The notes: generated by a model from the letters alone, not told the origin. A stretch of 64,000 nucleotides of DNA from Pirellulimonas nuda (GCF_007750855.1 NZ_CP036291.1:2480001-2544000), one strand, 5' to 3'; shown: positions 43,218 through 51,835, counted from the stretch's first letter. Numbers and translations: made by a program.

Positions 43218-43631
43218 ATGCGTTGCTTGATTGCGATCGTTTTCGCTGTTGTTGCTGGATCTACCGCGGCCTGCAACGCCCAGTGCGGCGGTGGTGGCTA
43301 CGGCTACGGTTATGGGATCGGCGCCCTGTACCAGTCGCTGGAATACAACGTTCCCTATTTCGCCGCGCATCCGCCAGTGTACTACAGCCAGCCGGTCCCC
43401 CGGACCTATGGCTACAGCCCGTTCGCCTACCCGCCGAACGTGATGACTCCAGAAGTGGTCGAGCCGATTACGGCGCTCGAGATCGCCAACCCGTTCGTTC
43501 CCAGCTCGGTTGAGCAGCCGGCCGAACCTTCCGATCAGACCGTTGAGCACGCTCCGGCGCAGCCCGAGCCGTTGGTGATTAGCAACCCGTTCGCCACCGC
43601 GGGCTCGACGGTCGTCTCGAGCGGACGCTAG
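43218..43631 (+). CDS. Small exported Gly/Tyr/Pro-rich protein
   Basis: A 137-residue protein with a signal peptide (about 1-21, MRCLIAIVFAVVAGSTAA, cleavage near C-N-A). The mature part starts with C-G-G-G-G-Y-G-Y-G-Y-G, then Tyr/Pro-rich sequence (PPVYYSQPVPRTYGYSPFAYPP) and a Pro/Glu tail with the motif I-x-N-P-F twice (EIANPF, VISNPF). Not recognised; composition suggests a flexible or adhesive envelope protein. It is followed by a strong hairpin (43642-43668), so it is probably a single-gene transcript. Confidence 0.65.
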   Translation: MRCLIAIVFAVVAGSTAACNAQCGGGGYGYGYGIGALYQSLEYNVPYFAAHPPVYYSQPVPRTYGYSPFAYPPNVMTPEVVEPITALEIANPFVPSSVEQPAEPSDQTVEHAPAQPEPLVISNPFATAGSTVVSSGR

Positions 43632-43641
43632 CATAAATTGT

Positions 43642-43668
43642 AGGGCGGGGCGTTCGGCGCCCCGCCCT
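43642..43668. terminator. Strong hairpin terminator, 11-bp stem
   Basis: AGGGCGGGGCG / CGCCCCGCCCT is a perfect 11-bp stem with loop TTCGG, 11 bp after the stop of the small exported protein. The downstream tract is only moderately T-rich (CTCTTT), so termination efficiency is uncertain, but position and strength fit. Confidence 0.6.
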
Positions 43669-43688
43669 GCTCCGCTCTTTAACTCCAC

Positions 43689-43717
43689 TTGGCCCGGCGT
43701 GCGGCGGTCGCTATCAT
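43689..43717 (+). promoter_or_regulatory. Promoter of the Pro-rich lipoprotein gene
   Basis: TTGGCC (43689-43694, 4 of 6) and TATCAT (43712-43717, 5 of 6) are 17 bp apart. The start would be near 43724, about 38 nt before ATG 43762. Confidence 0.45.
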
Positions 43718-43761
43718 CCCCGGCCTATCGCATTCTGTGACTGGCAGAAAGGATGCTGCCG

Positions 43762-44295
43762 ATGCTGCGGCCCGAAAATCGCTCGTTCTTTTCGGCGATC
43801 TTGATCGCTGTGGCGTGCGGTGCGCTTGGCTGCCGGGGACAACAATCGGTGGTTCCCAACCCGTTTGTGGGGGCCGACCGTGTGCCCCCTCCGACGCTTA
43901 AGACGATGGCGCCAGGCACGGCGACTCCGTACTACCAAGGGGACCCCCTGCCCCCGTACGCGCCCCCACAGCAACAGCTTAGCCCGCCGTTGCAGCAGCC
44001 GGGTCAACAGCCCGGGTTCGGCCAGCCGCCGGCTACGCAGTACCCAGCAGCCCCAGCCTGGCCACAGACGCAAGCAAGCTACGAAGAGCCGGTCCATCCT
44101 GGGCCCGCTGCGGGTGTCTCCAGCGATCACCGTATCAGCCTGTTGAATGAGCCCGATCGGCTTCCGACCCACGGGGTGGTGCTCACCGGTGGCGAAGCGG
44201 CCACCGCGGCGCCATTGCAGTGGGGACCCAGCGGGGTACCAACCCCGGAGTTTCAACCGGCGCCCCCGTCTCGAATCAGCTTCCCCGGAGAGTGA
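43762..44295 (+). CDS. Pro/Gln-rich predicted lipoprotein
   Basis: About 177 residues. The signal peptide ends in a lipobox A-L-G-C (Cys near 24), so a lipid-anchored envelope protein is likely. The rest is Pro/Gln/Ala-rich and probably disordered, with V-V-P-N-P-F-V-G near the start, a motif resembling the N-P-F of the preceding gene product. I prefer ATG 43762 over ATG 43753 because AAAGGA at 43748-43753 gives it 8-nt spacing. No known family. It is 71 bp upstream of the SecA-like gene on the same strand. Confidence 0.6.
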   Translation: MLRPENRSFFSAILIAVACGALGCRGQQSVVPNPFVGADRVPPPTLKTMAPGTATPYYQGDPLPPYAPPQQQLSPPLQQPGQQPGFGQPPATQYPAAPAWPQTQASYEEPVHPGPAAGVSSDHRISLLNEPDRLPTHGVVLTGGEAATAAPLQWGPSGVPTPEFQPAPPSRISFPGE

Positions 44296-44327
44296 GCGAC
44301 CCGAGCGACGCACCGGCCGACGCGCGA

Positions 44328-44333
44328 TAGAAT
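44328..44333 (+). promoter_or_regulatory. -10-like element before the SecA-like gene
   Basis: TAGAAT (5 of 6) at 44328-44333 has a weak GCGACG 17 bp upstream. The start would be near 44340, 27 nt before GTG 44367. Read-through from the lipoprotein gene is equally possible. Confidence 0.35.
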
Positions 44334-44366
44334 GGTCTGCGTACCGCTCCTCAGGCGCCCGCTGCT

Positions 44367-46319
44367 GTGTCTACCATCCCCACCGGCCCATCTCGTCGCT
44401 TCCAAGCGCTCACGGCAGGACCGGTGCGGAGGCGGCTGGCCCAATGGTCGGGGTGCGTGCCGGCGATCGTCGCCCGCGGCCCGGCGCTCCAGAAGCTCTC
44501 GGACTACGACCTGCGCAAGGAGAGCCTTTCGCTCCGGTACCGCGCCCGCAGCGGCGAACCGCTCGACAAGCTTCTGGTCGAAGCGTTCGCGCTGGTGCGA
44601 GAATCGGGCCGCCGGACGCTGAACATGCAGCACTTTGAGGTGCAACTCTTGGGAGGCGCCGCTGCGCACCACGGGTCGATCATCGAGATGCAGACGGGCG
44701 AGGGGAAAACCCTTACCGCCACGCTCCCGATGTACCTAGCGGCCCTGGCCGGCAAAGGCGCTCACCTCTCAACGGTCAACGACTACCTGGCCAAACGCGA
44801 TGCGGACTGGATGCGGCCTTTGTACGAGGCGCTAGGAATGACCGTTGGCGTCATCCAGGACAAGATGCCTCAGCCCGAAAAGGGCAAGGCGTACGCCTCC
44901 GACGTCACCTACGGCACCGCCAACCAGATGGGCTTCGACTTCCTCCGCGACCGGCTGCTCAAACGCAGCATCGAGGAGGGCGCCCGCGACCTGTTCGGCG
45001 AGATGCTCGGCTCCGGCGCTCAAGCGAGCGAAAAGCCGGTGCAGCGCGACCTGCACTTCATGCTGGTGGACGAGGCGGACAGCATCTTGATCGACGAGGC
45101 CCGCACGCCGCTGATCATCAGCGCAGCGCCCGGCGAAGACGAGGAGGTGGCCGCCGAGGCGTACCGCTGGGCGGCCGAACAGCAGGCGCGCTTCGAGGAA
45201 AACGAGCACTACGACTACGACCACAAGGACAAGCGGGTCGACCTGAAGCTGGCCGGCAGGCGGCTGGTGCGCGAAACGCCCAAGGTGGGCGCACTCGACA
45301 AGCTCCCCTTGTCGACGATCTACGAGTACATCGAGCGTGCGATCAAGGTCGCCCGCGAGATGCAGCTAGACCGGCACTACGTGGTCCGCGACGGCGAGAT
45401 CGTGATCGTCGACGAGTTCACGGGCCGGTTGGCCGAGGGGCGGAAATGGCGCGCCGGCATCCACCAAGCGATCGAGGCCAAGGAAGGGGTCGAGGTGACC
45501 TTTGAGACCAACCAGGCGGCCAGGATCACCATCCAGGACCTGTTCCTCAGGTACCACCGCTTGGCCGGCATGACCGGCACCGCCAGCAGCAGCGCTCGGG
45601 AACTATCAAAAATCTATCAGGTGTGGGTGACCCCCATCCCCACGAACCGCCCTCCGATCCGCAAGAAGCTCCCTACGCTGGTGTTTGGCGACGCCCAGCA
45701 GAAGTGGGAGGCGATCGCTGACGACGTCGCCCAAGTTCACGCTACCGGCCGTCCGGTGTTGGTAGGGACGCGGAGCATCGACAAGAGCGAGCACCTGTCG
45801 AAGCTGCTGGAGGACCGCGGCATTGAACACACCGTGCTCAACGCCCGGCACGTCGCCCGCGAGGCAGAGCTGGTGGCCCAGGCCGGGCAGCTCGGGCGGG
45901 TGATGGTCGCCACCAACATGGCGGGACGCGGCACCGACATCAAGCTCGCCCCAGACGTCAAGGAACTCGGGGGCCTGCACGTCGTCTGCTCTGAGCTGCA
46001 CGAGAGCCAGCGGATCGATCGTCAGCTCATCGGCCGCTGCGGTCGACAGGGCGACCCTGGCACCTACCGCCAGTTCCTGGCCATGGACGACGAGATCCTG
46101 CTCATGGGTTTCGGCCCGAAACGCGCGACGCGTCTCGAGGAGGCCGGAAAGGCCCACCAAGGGCCCGGTGCGGGCTCCGAGGCGCTCTTCTACGCCGCCC
46201 AGCACAAGGTGGAACGACGACACTTCCGCGACCGAAAAATCATGCTCTACCAAGACAAAGAGCGGCAGAAAATGCAGCGGCAAATGAGCCAGGATCCGTT
46301 CCTCGACACGGCCGGTTAG
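44367..46319 (+). CDS. Short SecA-like ATPase lacking the C-terminal scaffold/finger region
   Basis: A 650-residue homologue of the preprotein translocase motor SecA. Present: Walker A MQTGEGKT (108-115), DEAD-like VDEADSILIDEARTP (234-248), the preprotein-binding insert (about 250-390), GMTGTA (401-406), and motor domain 2 with TNMAGRGTDIKL (516-527) and QLIGRCGRQGDPG (553-565). After the V-E-x-R-x-F region near 616, where canonical SecA (830-900 residues) goes on to the helical scaffold, wing and two-helix finger, the protein ends within 35 residues. The Zn-binding tail is also missing. No frame continues it downstream. It may be an accessory SecA for specific substrates rather than the housekeeping SecA. 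GTG 44367 is the start. Confidence 0.85.
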   Translation: MSTIPTGPSRRFQALTAGPVRRRLAQWSGCVPAIVARGPALQKLSDYDLRKESLSLRYRARSGEPLDKLLVEAFALVRESGRRTLNMQHFEVQLLGGAAAHHGSIIEMQTGEGKTLTATLPMYLAALAGKGAHLSTVNDYLAKRDADWMRPLYEALGMTVGVIQDKMPQPEKGKAYASDVTYGTANQMGFDFLRDRLLKRSIEEGARDLFGEMLGSGAQASEKPVQRDLHFMLVDEADSILIDEARTPLIISAAPGEDEEVAAEAYRWAAEQQARFEENEHYDYDHKDKRVDLKLAGRRLVRETPKVGALDKLPLSTIYEYIERAIKVAREMQLDRHYVVRDGEIVIVDEFTGRLAEGRKWRAGIHQAIEAKEGVEVTFETNQAARITIQDLFLRYHRLAGMTGTASSSARELSKIYQVWVTPIPTNRPPIRKKLPTLVFGDAQQKWEAIADDVAQVHATGRPVLVGTRSIDKSEHLSKLLEDRGIEHTVLNARHVAREAELVAQAGQLGRVMVATNMAGRGTDIKLAPDVKELGGLHVVCSELHESQRIDRQLIGRCGRQGDPGTYRQFLAMDDEILLMGFGPKRATRLEEAGKAHQGPGAGSEALFYAAQHKVERRHFRDRKIMLYQDKERQKMQRQMSQDPFLDTAG

Positions 46320-46751
46320 CATCCGATCGCCCGCCGTGACCGACCAGAGCCCAGCCAGGAAGCCGGGCGACCGCGCTGGGGCTCAGCACCCCTGGCGGTA
46401 CGTATCCCAAATCAGGAAGACGAGCATCGAAAGACAGCTAATGGCGCCTGCATCGAACATTGGAATCCCTCGTTAGTAAGAGTGAACAACCGGTTTTAAC
46501 ATCCTCGGAAGAAGTGGGAGGTTCTATTGCGAAACCGGCGCCAATCACGCGGAATCGCTACGCAATGCACGTTGCGCAGCACACAGCACCGTCTAGGAAG
46601 ACTTTGCGGACGAACGGCCGTGTAAGAGTTGCATTTGAGGGGAAGATTCTGCAATCCAACCGGCGAATCGCACCGCAACTGCGAAACGGCGTCCCCTTTG
46701 GGGAACTAATCCGTGATAGCACCACTCTTCACGGCTGCGTGTGTCGGAAAG
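46320..46751. other. Intergenic region between the SecA-like gene and rlmI (432 bp)
   Basis: Its second half (about 46480-46750) is lower in GC than its surroundings. It contains one short minus-strand reading frame with a good ribosome site (46383-46460) and no other supported gene; a plus-strand frame across 46460-46804 has no family signature and ends inside rlmI. Confidence 0.4.
46383..46460 (-). CDS. Candidate 25-residue hydrophobic peptide
   Basis: ATG 46460 is preceded by GAGGG at about 7 nt, and the frame encodes 25 residues: a short start, a hydrophobic helix (ISCLSMLVFLIW) and a charged end (DTYRQGC). The size and layout fit a single-pass membrane microprotein. It is too short for confident gene calling; the ribosome site and the hydrophobic core are the only evidence. 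Confidence 0.3.
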   Translation of the reverse strand: MFDAGAISCLSMLVFLIWDTYRQGC

Positions 46752-47942
46752 CTAGGCCACGCGGCACACAAAACACTTCAGATAGTCTGTTTCTAAGCAC
46801 GTAGCGATTACCGGATGGTCGGGCGATGCGCCCCGTTCCTCCAAGATCTGCACCGGCCGGCCCGCTTGGCACGACGCGGCGGAGAGCACGTGTCGAAGGT
46901 CTTCGCGACTCACGCTCCCCGAGCAACTGCACGTGACCAGGATCCCTCCGGGCTCAAGCAGTTCCAGCCCGCGCCGATTGATGTGCGCGTAGGCCTTGAG
47001 TGCGTGAGGAACTTGCTTTCGGCTCTTCGCGAACTTTGGCGGGTCGAGCACCACCATGCCGAACCGCTCCCCCCGAGCGGCAAGGCTGTCAAGCGTTGGG
47101 AGTCCATCGCCCAGCTCGAAGCGGGCGTTGGCCAGCCCGTTTTCCGCGGCGGCTGTCTGGGCCGCGGCGATTGCCGGAGCGCTGCTGTCGATCCCCACGA
47201 CCTCCGCGGCGCCTGCCCGCGCGGCGTTCAACGCGAACCCGCCGGTGTAGCAGAACAGGTCGAGCACCCGGCGCCCCCGGGCGAACGCAGCGGCGCACCG
47301 GCGGTTCTCTCGTTGGTCCAGATAAAAGCCGGTCTTCTGGCCCGCCGCCAAGTCGATGCGGTAGGTCAGTCCGTTCTCGACGACGGCGACCGGCTCCGTT
47401 GGCGGCTCGCCGCGACGCCACTCGGGCTCCAAAGAAATGCCCTCACTGTCGGCGGTCGAGCGGTCGGGGCGGACCAAGATGCCGCGCGGCGCCAGTCGAA
47501 TAGCCAACTCCTCAAGGATCGGTTCGAGCCGCTGCGCGATGGCAAGCGACCCCACCTGCACCACCAGCCGGTCGGCGAACCGATCGACCACCAGGCCGCT
47601 GAGGCCGTCGGCTTCGCTGTACACCACGCGTGCGGCGCCGGCGGCGGCGTCGTAGCCGATCTGCTGCCGCATCTCGATGGCCGTAGCGATGCGGGCCCGC
47701 AGCAACGCGTCGTCGATCGGCTGGTCTTCTTGCCATGTCCACAGCCGCACACGGATACGGCTCTGGGCGTTGTACACGCCACGGGCGATCCAGCCGCCCT
47801 CGTGGGTGAGCAAGTCGACCGCGTCGCCGTCGGAAGGTCCCCCCTCGACCCGCTCGACCGCGGTGTCGAGCACCCAAGGGTGCCGCCCGAAGAAGGGCTT
47901 CACCCGGCCGCGTTTGACATAGACTTGGGCGGGGGAGGGCAT
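46752..47942 (-). CDS. rlmI: 23S rRNA (cytosine) methyltransferase, RlmI-like
   Basis: SAM-dependent rRNA 5-methylcytosine methyltransferase of the RlmI type. The 396 residues show an N-terminal PUA domain (VKPFFGRHPWVLDTAVE), an EEHAD-like linker, then the methyltransferase fold with VLDLFCYTGGFALNAARAGA (SAM-binding), VGIDSS, VLDPPKFAKS and LVTCSCSG containing the expected catalytic region. The position modified is inferred from the family. It is a single gene on the minus strand; GGTAGGAAGATTCGG just upstream resembles the repeat at 15818. Confidence 0.88.
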   Translation of the reverse strand: MPSPAQVYVKRGRVKPFFGRHPWVLDTAVERVEGGPSDGDAVDLLTHEGGWIARGVYNAQSRIRVRLWTWQEDQPIDDALLRARIATAIEMRQQIGYDAAAGAARVVYSEADGLSGLVVDRFADRLVVQVGSLAIAQRLEPILEELAIRLAPRGILVRPDRSTADSEGISLEPEWRRGEPPTEPVAVVENGLTYRIDLAAGQKTGFYLDQRENRRCAAAFARGRRVLDLFCYTGGFALNAARAGAAEVVGIDSSAPAIAAAQTAAAENGLANARFELGDGLPTLDSLAARGERFGMVVLDPPKFAKSRKQVPHALKAYAHINRRGLELLEPGGILVTCSCSGSVSREDLRHVLSAASCQAGRPVQILEERGASPDHPVIATCLETDYLKCFVCRVA

Positions 47943-47954
47943 GGCTCGTGTTGA

Positions 47955-47969
47955 GGTAGGAAGATTCGG
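47955..47969. repeat. Third copy of the GGAAGA-type element
   Basis: GGTAGGAAGATTCGG upstream of rlmI shares GGTAGGAAGAT with the second unit of the tandem repeat at 15818-15892. Both lie just upstream of minus-strand genes in the same orientation. Confidence 0.35.
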
Positions 47970-48053
47970 ATCGGATACAGGACGTCACGCGACGGCGCCG
48001 GCTCAGGGGGCCGCCGGGGGGCTCGCGGCCGGCTTCTTGGCTCGAACCTCGAT

Positions 48054-49667
48054 CTAGCTGGCGGGTTCGATCCGCAGGCCGGCCGGCACCAGCCAGCGTT
48101 CGGCCCAGCCAAACAGCGCCTGTGCGGCCAACGCCATCACCGCGGCCGGGATGGCGCCCTGCAGGATCAGGCTCGTGTCGGCCAGACGGATGCCGGTAAG
48201 GATTGGCTGGCCATAGCCGCCGGCGCCGATCAGGGCGCCGAGCGTCGCGGCGCCGATATTGATGACCGCCGCGGTCTTCACCCCGGCCAGGATGGATGGC
48301 GAAGCCAGCGGCAGTTCAATCTTCCACAGCCGCGTCCGGGGAGGCAGGCCCAGCACTTCGGCCGCTTCGCGCAATGGTCCGGGGATCTGCGTGAGCCCTG
48401 AGTAGGTGTTCCGCACGATCGGCAGAAGGCTGTAGAGGAACAACGCCACGATCGCCGGCTCGGCCCCCAGGCCCAACAGCGGGATCATGAACACCAGCAA
48501 CGCCAGGGACGGCAGCGTTTGGATCACCCCCACGACCCCCAGGATCGGCTTGGCCAGCCTCGGCCGCCGGTACGCCAGCACTCCCAGTGGCACCGAGAAC
48601 AACACAGCTGCGGAGAGCGACACGGCGACCAGCAGCAGGTGTTCCCGGGTATTTCTGGCTAGTCGAGCGAGGCGCCGACGCCACTTTGACTTGACCTGAA
48701 CTTCGCTCGAAATGCCGAAGGAGTCCTTCAGGAAAGCCGCGGCAACTTGCGGCTCAGGCAACCGGTCGACCCGCGCCCGCAGGTTCATGGCGATCATCGC
48801 CGGGGCGTCGATCGCTCCAACCAGCCGCGCGAACGATTCAACGAACTTTGGCGCACGCTCTTCAAGATCAGCGCGGTACAGGATCACCGCGTCGTAGACC
48901 GGGAAGAACCTGCGATCGTCGGCGAGCGCCCGGATGTCGTACGACTCGATCTCGGGGTCGGTCGAGTACAGGTCGATCGCGTCGAGCGACCCAGACGCCA
49001 ACCCGCGGTAGGCGAGGTTGTGGTCCATCCCCCGCACACGCCGGTGCGGGAGTTCGTAGCGGGCCCGCAGCCCTGCCCAGCCGTCCGAGCGTTCCATGAA
49101 CTCGTCGCTAAAGCCCAGATGCAGCTCGGGGTGGTCCGCGAGATCGGAGATTGTCTCGATCCCGAGCTCCGCGGCCCGCGACTCCAACATGCCGATCACG
49201 TAAGTGTTGTTGAACCCGACGGGCCGGCTCATGACGACCCCTTGCTCGGCGAGCCGGGCGCGGATGGCGTCGTCGCTCTTGCCCCCCTCCCCTCCCAGCA
49301 GCTCTTTGGCGATCGTGCCGGTGTAGTCGGGGTAGATGTCAATCTCCCCCGCCTTCAGGGCGCCGAACAGCACTTGCGACCCTCCCAGCTCGGCGCGGTG
49401 GTTAACCCTGACGCCGGAGTCACGCGCCAAGCCCGCGAGCACCTCACCCAGTACAACCGATTCCGTGAACGCCTTGGAACCGACTGTGACGGTCGGCGCA
49501 GCGTTGTCTGCCGCGACGCAGTCGCGTGCGACGACCGCAGTTGCCAGCAGGGGAAACAGCATCATTAAGAGCCGCCGAGGACCGCCAATAGCGGCCGGTC
49601 GCGATCGACTGCCATCGCCGCGGATCGTGGTCGCCGGGCGGTTAGTTCGCCGCTGATTCTCGAACAT
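48054..49667 (-). CDS. Osmoprotectant-type ABC transporter, substrate-binding/permease fusion
   Basis: A 537-residue protein joining two parts of a quaternary-amine (glycine betaine, choline, carnitine-type) uptake system. Residues about 33-55 are a hydrophobic signal or anchor segment. Residues 58-325 are the OpuAC-like binding domain (VGSKAFTES, then EIDIYPDYTGT). Residues 338-530 are the permease with about five membrane segments and a binding-protein-dependent transport motif near EAAEVLGLPPRTRL. The order is binding domain first, then permease; the well-known fusions of this family place the permease first. Ligand is not certain. ATG 49667 lies 2 bp after the stop of the ATPase gene, so they form one operon. 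Confidence 0.85.
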   Translation of the reverse strand: MFENQRRTNRPATTIRGDGSRSRPAAIGGPRRLLMMLFPLLATAVVARDCVAADNAAPTVTVGSKAFTESVVLGEVLAGLARDSGVRVNHRAELGGSQVLFGALKAGEIDIYPDYTGTIAKELLGGEGGKSDDAIRARLAEQGVVMSRPVGFNNTYVIGMLESRAAELGIETISDLADHPELHLGFSDEFMERSDGWAGLRARYELPHRRVRGMDHNLAYRGLASGSLDAIDLYSTDPEIESYDIRALADDRRFFPVYDAVILYRADLEERAPKFVESFARLVGAIDAPAMIAMNLRARVDRLPEPQVAAAFLKDSFGISSEVQVKSKWRRRLARLARNTREHLLLVAVSLSAAVLFSVPLGVLAYRRPRLAKPILGVVGVIQTLPSLALLVFMIPLLGLGAEPAIVALFLYSLLPIVRNTYSGLTQIPGPLREAAEVLGLPPRTRLWKIELPLASPSILAGVKTAAVINIGAATLGALIGAGGYGQPILTGIRLADTSLILQGAIPAAVMALAAQALFGWAERWLVPAGLRIEPAS

Positions 49668-49669
49668 GT

Positions 49670-50419
49670 TCAACCGCCGTTCTCCGAGCCATCGAGGGTC
49701 ATCCGCTGAGCGTTGATGAAACGGCGGACGTAGTCGTTTGCCGGACGCTCGACCAAGTCGCGGATCGGCCCCTGCTGCACGATGCGACCGCTTTGTAGGA
49801 TCGCGACCGTGTCGCCGAAGTGGGCAGCCTCGGCCATGTCGTGCGTCACCAGCACAACGGTCTTGCCGAGCGATCGGAAGATCTGCCGTAGGTCTTCTTG
49901 CAGGTCGTACCGAACGAGGGGGTCGAGCGCGCCCAGGGGCTCGTCGAGCAGCATTACCGGCGGGTCGAGCATCAGCGCCCGCATGATGCCGACGCGTTGA
50001 CGCTGCCCTCCCGAGACCTGAGTGGGGAAGCGGTCGAGGGCGCCGGCCGGAAGCCGGGTGAGTTCGGCCAGCTCGTCTACCCTCGCGTCAATCTTGGCCG
50101 CATCCCAACCGAGAAAGCGCGCCAGCAGCGCAACGTTGTCGCGGGCCGTGAGGTGGGGGAACAGGCCGCCATCCTGAATAACGTAGCCCATCTCTCGCCG
50201 TAGCTCGAGCACGTTGTCGGGCGTGATCTCGCGGTCGCCGAAGAGCACCTTCCCGGTCGATGGGGTCAGCAGCCCCACCAGCAGCCGGAGCAGCGTCGAC
50301 TTGCCACACCCGCTGGGGCCGATCAGCACCGTAGAGCGGCCCCGCTCGACCTCTAGGTCCGTCGGCTGGAGGGCGACCACGTCGCCGAACGATTTGCCTG
50401 CCTTTTCAAGCCGAAACAT
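49670..50419 (-). CDS. ABC transporter ATP-binding protein, osmoprotectant (OpuCA) type
   Basis: The energy subunit of the transporter. The 249 residues contain Walker A GPSGCGKST (33-41), Q-loop YVIQDGG, the signature QVSGGQRQRVGI, Walker B VMLLDEPLGALD and a switch His in LVTHDM. No CBS pair follows, so it is shorter than OpuAA/OpuCA-type ATPases with osmosensing CBS domains. Its start overlaps the upstream acyltransferase gene by 14 bp, and its stop is 2 bp before the fusion permease. Confidence 0.92.
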   Translation of the reverse strand: MFRLEKAGKSFGDVVALQPTDLEVERGRSTVLIGPSGCGKSTLLRLLVGLLTPSTGKVLFGDREITPDNVLELRREMGYVIQDGGLFPHLTARDNVALLARFLGWDAAKIDARVDELAELTRLPAGALDRFPTQVSGGQRQRVGIMRALMLDPPVMLLDEPLGALDPLVRYDLQEDLRQIFRSLGKTVVLVTHDMAEAAHFGDTVAILQSGRIVQQGPIRDLVERPANDYVRRFINAQRMTLDGSENGG

Positions 50420-51620
50420 GCGGACTCGGCGACTGGGTGTTCATGCGGTCGAGCAGCGCTTGGACAGAGTCGTGCAATTTGCCGGTCAGCTCTGCCGGCG
50501 ACACGCGCGACGAGCGATCGCTGGCGGCGGTGATCGGCTCGCCAAACTCTACCACGACTCGGCGGTCGCCGCGCACGCTCGGGAGCTCCGCCTCGAGGAT
50601 GTCCTCTTCAAACTTGTCGATCGTCTCGGCCAGCCGCTCGGCGGAGGGCTGCGTGCGGACGTAGTCGTTCGGGTAGCTGTAGAGCCGCATCACAAGCTGC
50701 ACGTCGTCCATGGCAGCGGTCGCCGACCGCTGGGCAGGCCCGTCCTCGGCGGCCGCGGCGTTCTGACGGGCGTCGATCAGCTTGCGTCGGAGCAGCTTCA
50801 CGCGTTCGGGAACGTCCCCCTCGCCCCGGGAGACGTCCTGCGCCCCCTCAAGCCGATCGAGCAGCGCCGCTACAAGCGCTTCTCGCCTTTGGCGCACCGA
50901 GCCGGTCTGCGGAGCGCCGAGGTGCTCGATCTCTAGCAGCGCGAGCACCGCCTCGCCGATGCGATAAACGCGGTCCACTAGCTGCTTGTCGGGCGGCGAA
51001 CGGATCAGCAGCCTTGCTTCGAGCGCCGCAACCGTAGCGCGAACGCTCGGGAGCGGGTCCGTGACGTACCACTGCTTGATCGCGGTGGGGACGCAAACGA
51101 CCTCGCGCGAGCCCTTGCGGGCCGCTGAGAGAGCCATCGCCGCGGCGCCCTCGCGGAACGGGGTCACGCGGTCGTTCGTGTGGAAGACGTCTCCTTCGGC
51201 GAACACAACCAGTGGGTAGGGCCCGTGGGTAAGAATATCGGTCGCTTGGCGGAAAGCGCGAAGGTCGGTCGCTTCGCGGTTCACGCTGAAGCAACCGGCG
51301 TGCTGCATACTCCAGCGGTCGAAGCGCCCGCTCATCGCGAACACCTGCCAGGCCGTCATGATGAAAAATGGCCGCCGCAAGGCGTCCGAGGCCCGCATCA
51401 AGCAGTAGGAGTCGTAGTGGAACGAGTGGTTGGGGGTGATCAGCACCCCGGCGCCACGGTCGAGGGCCCCGCGGACATGCTCGACCCCACGGACTTCCAC
51501 GTTAACGAAGCGCTGCTTGCGCAGCTCGCGATTGCGGATCTGCCGCGACACGCCGATCCACCAGGGCGTCAGCTTTGGAGCCCACCACTTGGGCGGGGTT
51601 TGATAGGGCTGGGTGTTCAT
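50406..51620 (-). CDS. Lysophospholipid acyltransferase (PlsC-like) with extended C-terminus
   Basis: Transfers acyl chains to lysophosphatidate-type acceptors at the inner membrane. The 404 residues contain the PlsC core: N-H-S-F-H-Y-D (the H-x4-D motif), a F-S-V-N-R-E block and VFAEGDVF (the E-G-T/D block) in the first 170 residues. About 200 further residues form a charged alpha-helical C-terminal region not found in ordinary PlsC. Exact acceptor unknown. ATG 51620 begins M-N-T-Q-P-Y; a longer in-frame start exists at 51659. The ABC ATPase gene overlaps its 3' end by 14 bp. Confidence 0.83.
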   Translation of the reverse strand: MNTQPYQTPPKWWAPKLTPWWIGVSRQIRNRELRKQRFVNVEVRGVEHVRGALDRGAGVLITPNHSFHYDSYCLMRASDALRRPFFIMTAWQVFAMSGRFDRWSMQHAGCFSVNREATDLRAFRQATDILTHGPYPLVVFAEGDVFHTNDRVTPFREGAAAMALSAARKGSREVVCVPTAIKQWYVTDPLPSVRATVAALEARLLIRSPPDKQLVDRVYRIGEAVLALLEIEHLGAPQTGSVRQRREALVAALLDRLEGAQDVSRGEGDVPERVKLLRRKLIDARQNAAAAEDGPAQRSATAAMDDVQLVMRLYSYPNDYVRTQPSAERLAETIDKFEEDILEAELPSVRGDRRVVVEFGEPITAASDRSSRVSPAELTGKLHDSVQALLDRMNTQSPSPHVSA

Positions 51621-51653
51621 TGGCGCGCGGCAAAGGCGCTGGTCAGAGTCGCT

Positions 51654-51756
51654 AACCACGAAGTCACAGAGGACACGTAGACGGACGGAAGTCGACTTGA
51701 ACGCGTATGCCGCGAATCAGGCGAATTCGTTCGCGACTCCTAACGCCTTATTCGCC
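51654..51756. repeat. Decayed CACAGAG / GCGAATTCG repeat
   Basis: Upstream of the acyltransferase gene, AACCACGAAGTCACAGAGG (from 51654) has the wording of the repeat at 10741, and GCCGCGAATCAGGCGAATTC (from 51710) that of the pair at 12383-12637. Both types occur side by side here. No coding sequence is seen. Confidence 0.4.
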
Positions 51757-51835
51757 CGGTTGGCGCTCGTCGTGGACACTCTCAATCTGTGCCCATCCGT
51801 AACCGCGTCCTCCGTGCGTAAGTCGCTAATGCTTA

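Noticed and set aside
46460-46804. 114-residue plus-strand frame after the SecA-like gene
   Set aside because: No ribosome site, no domain, and it runs into the 3' end of rlmI on the other strand.
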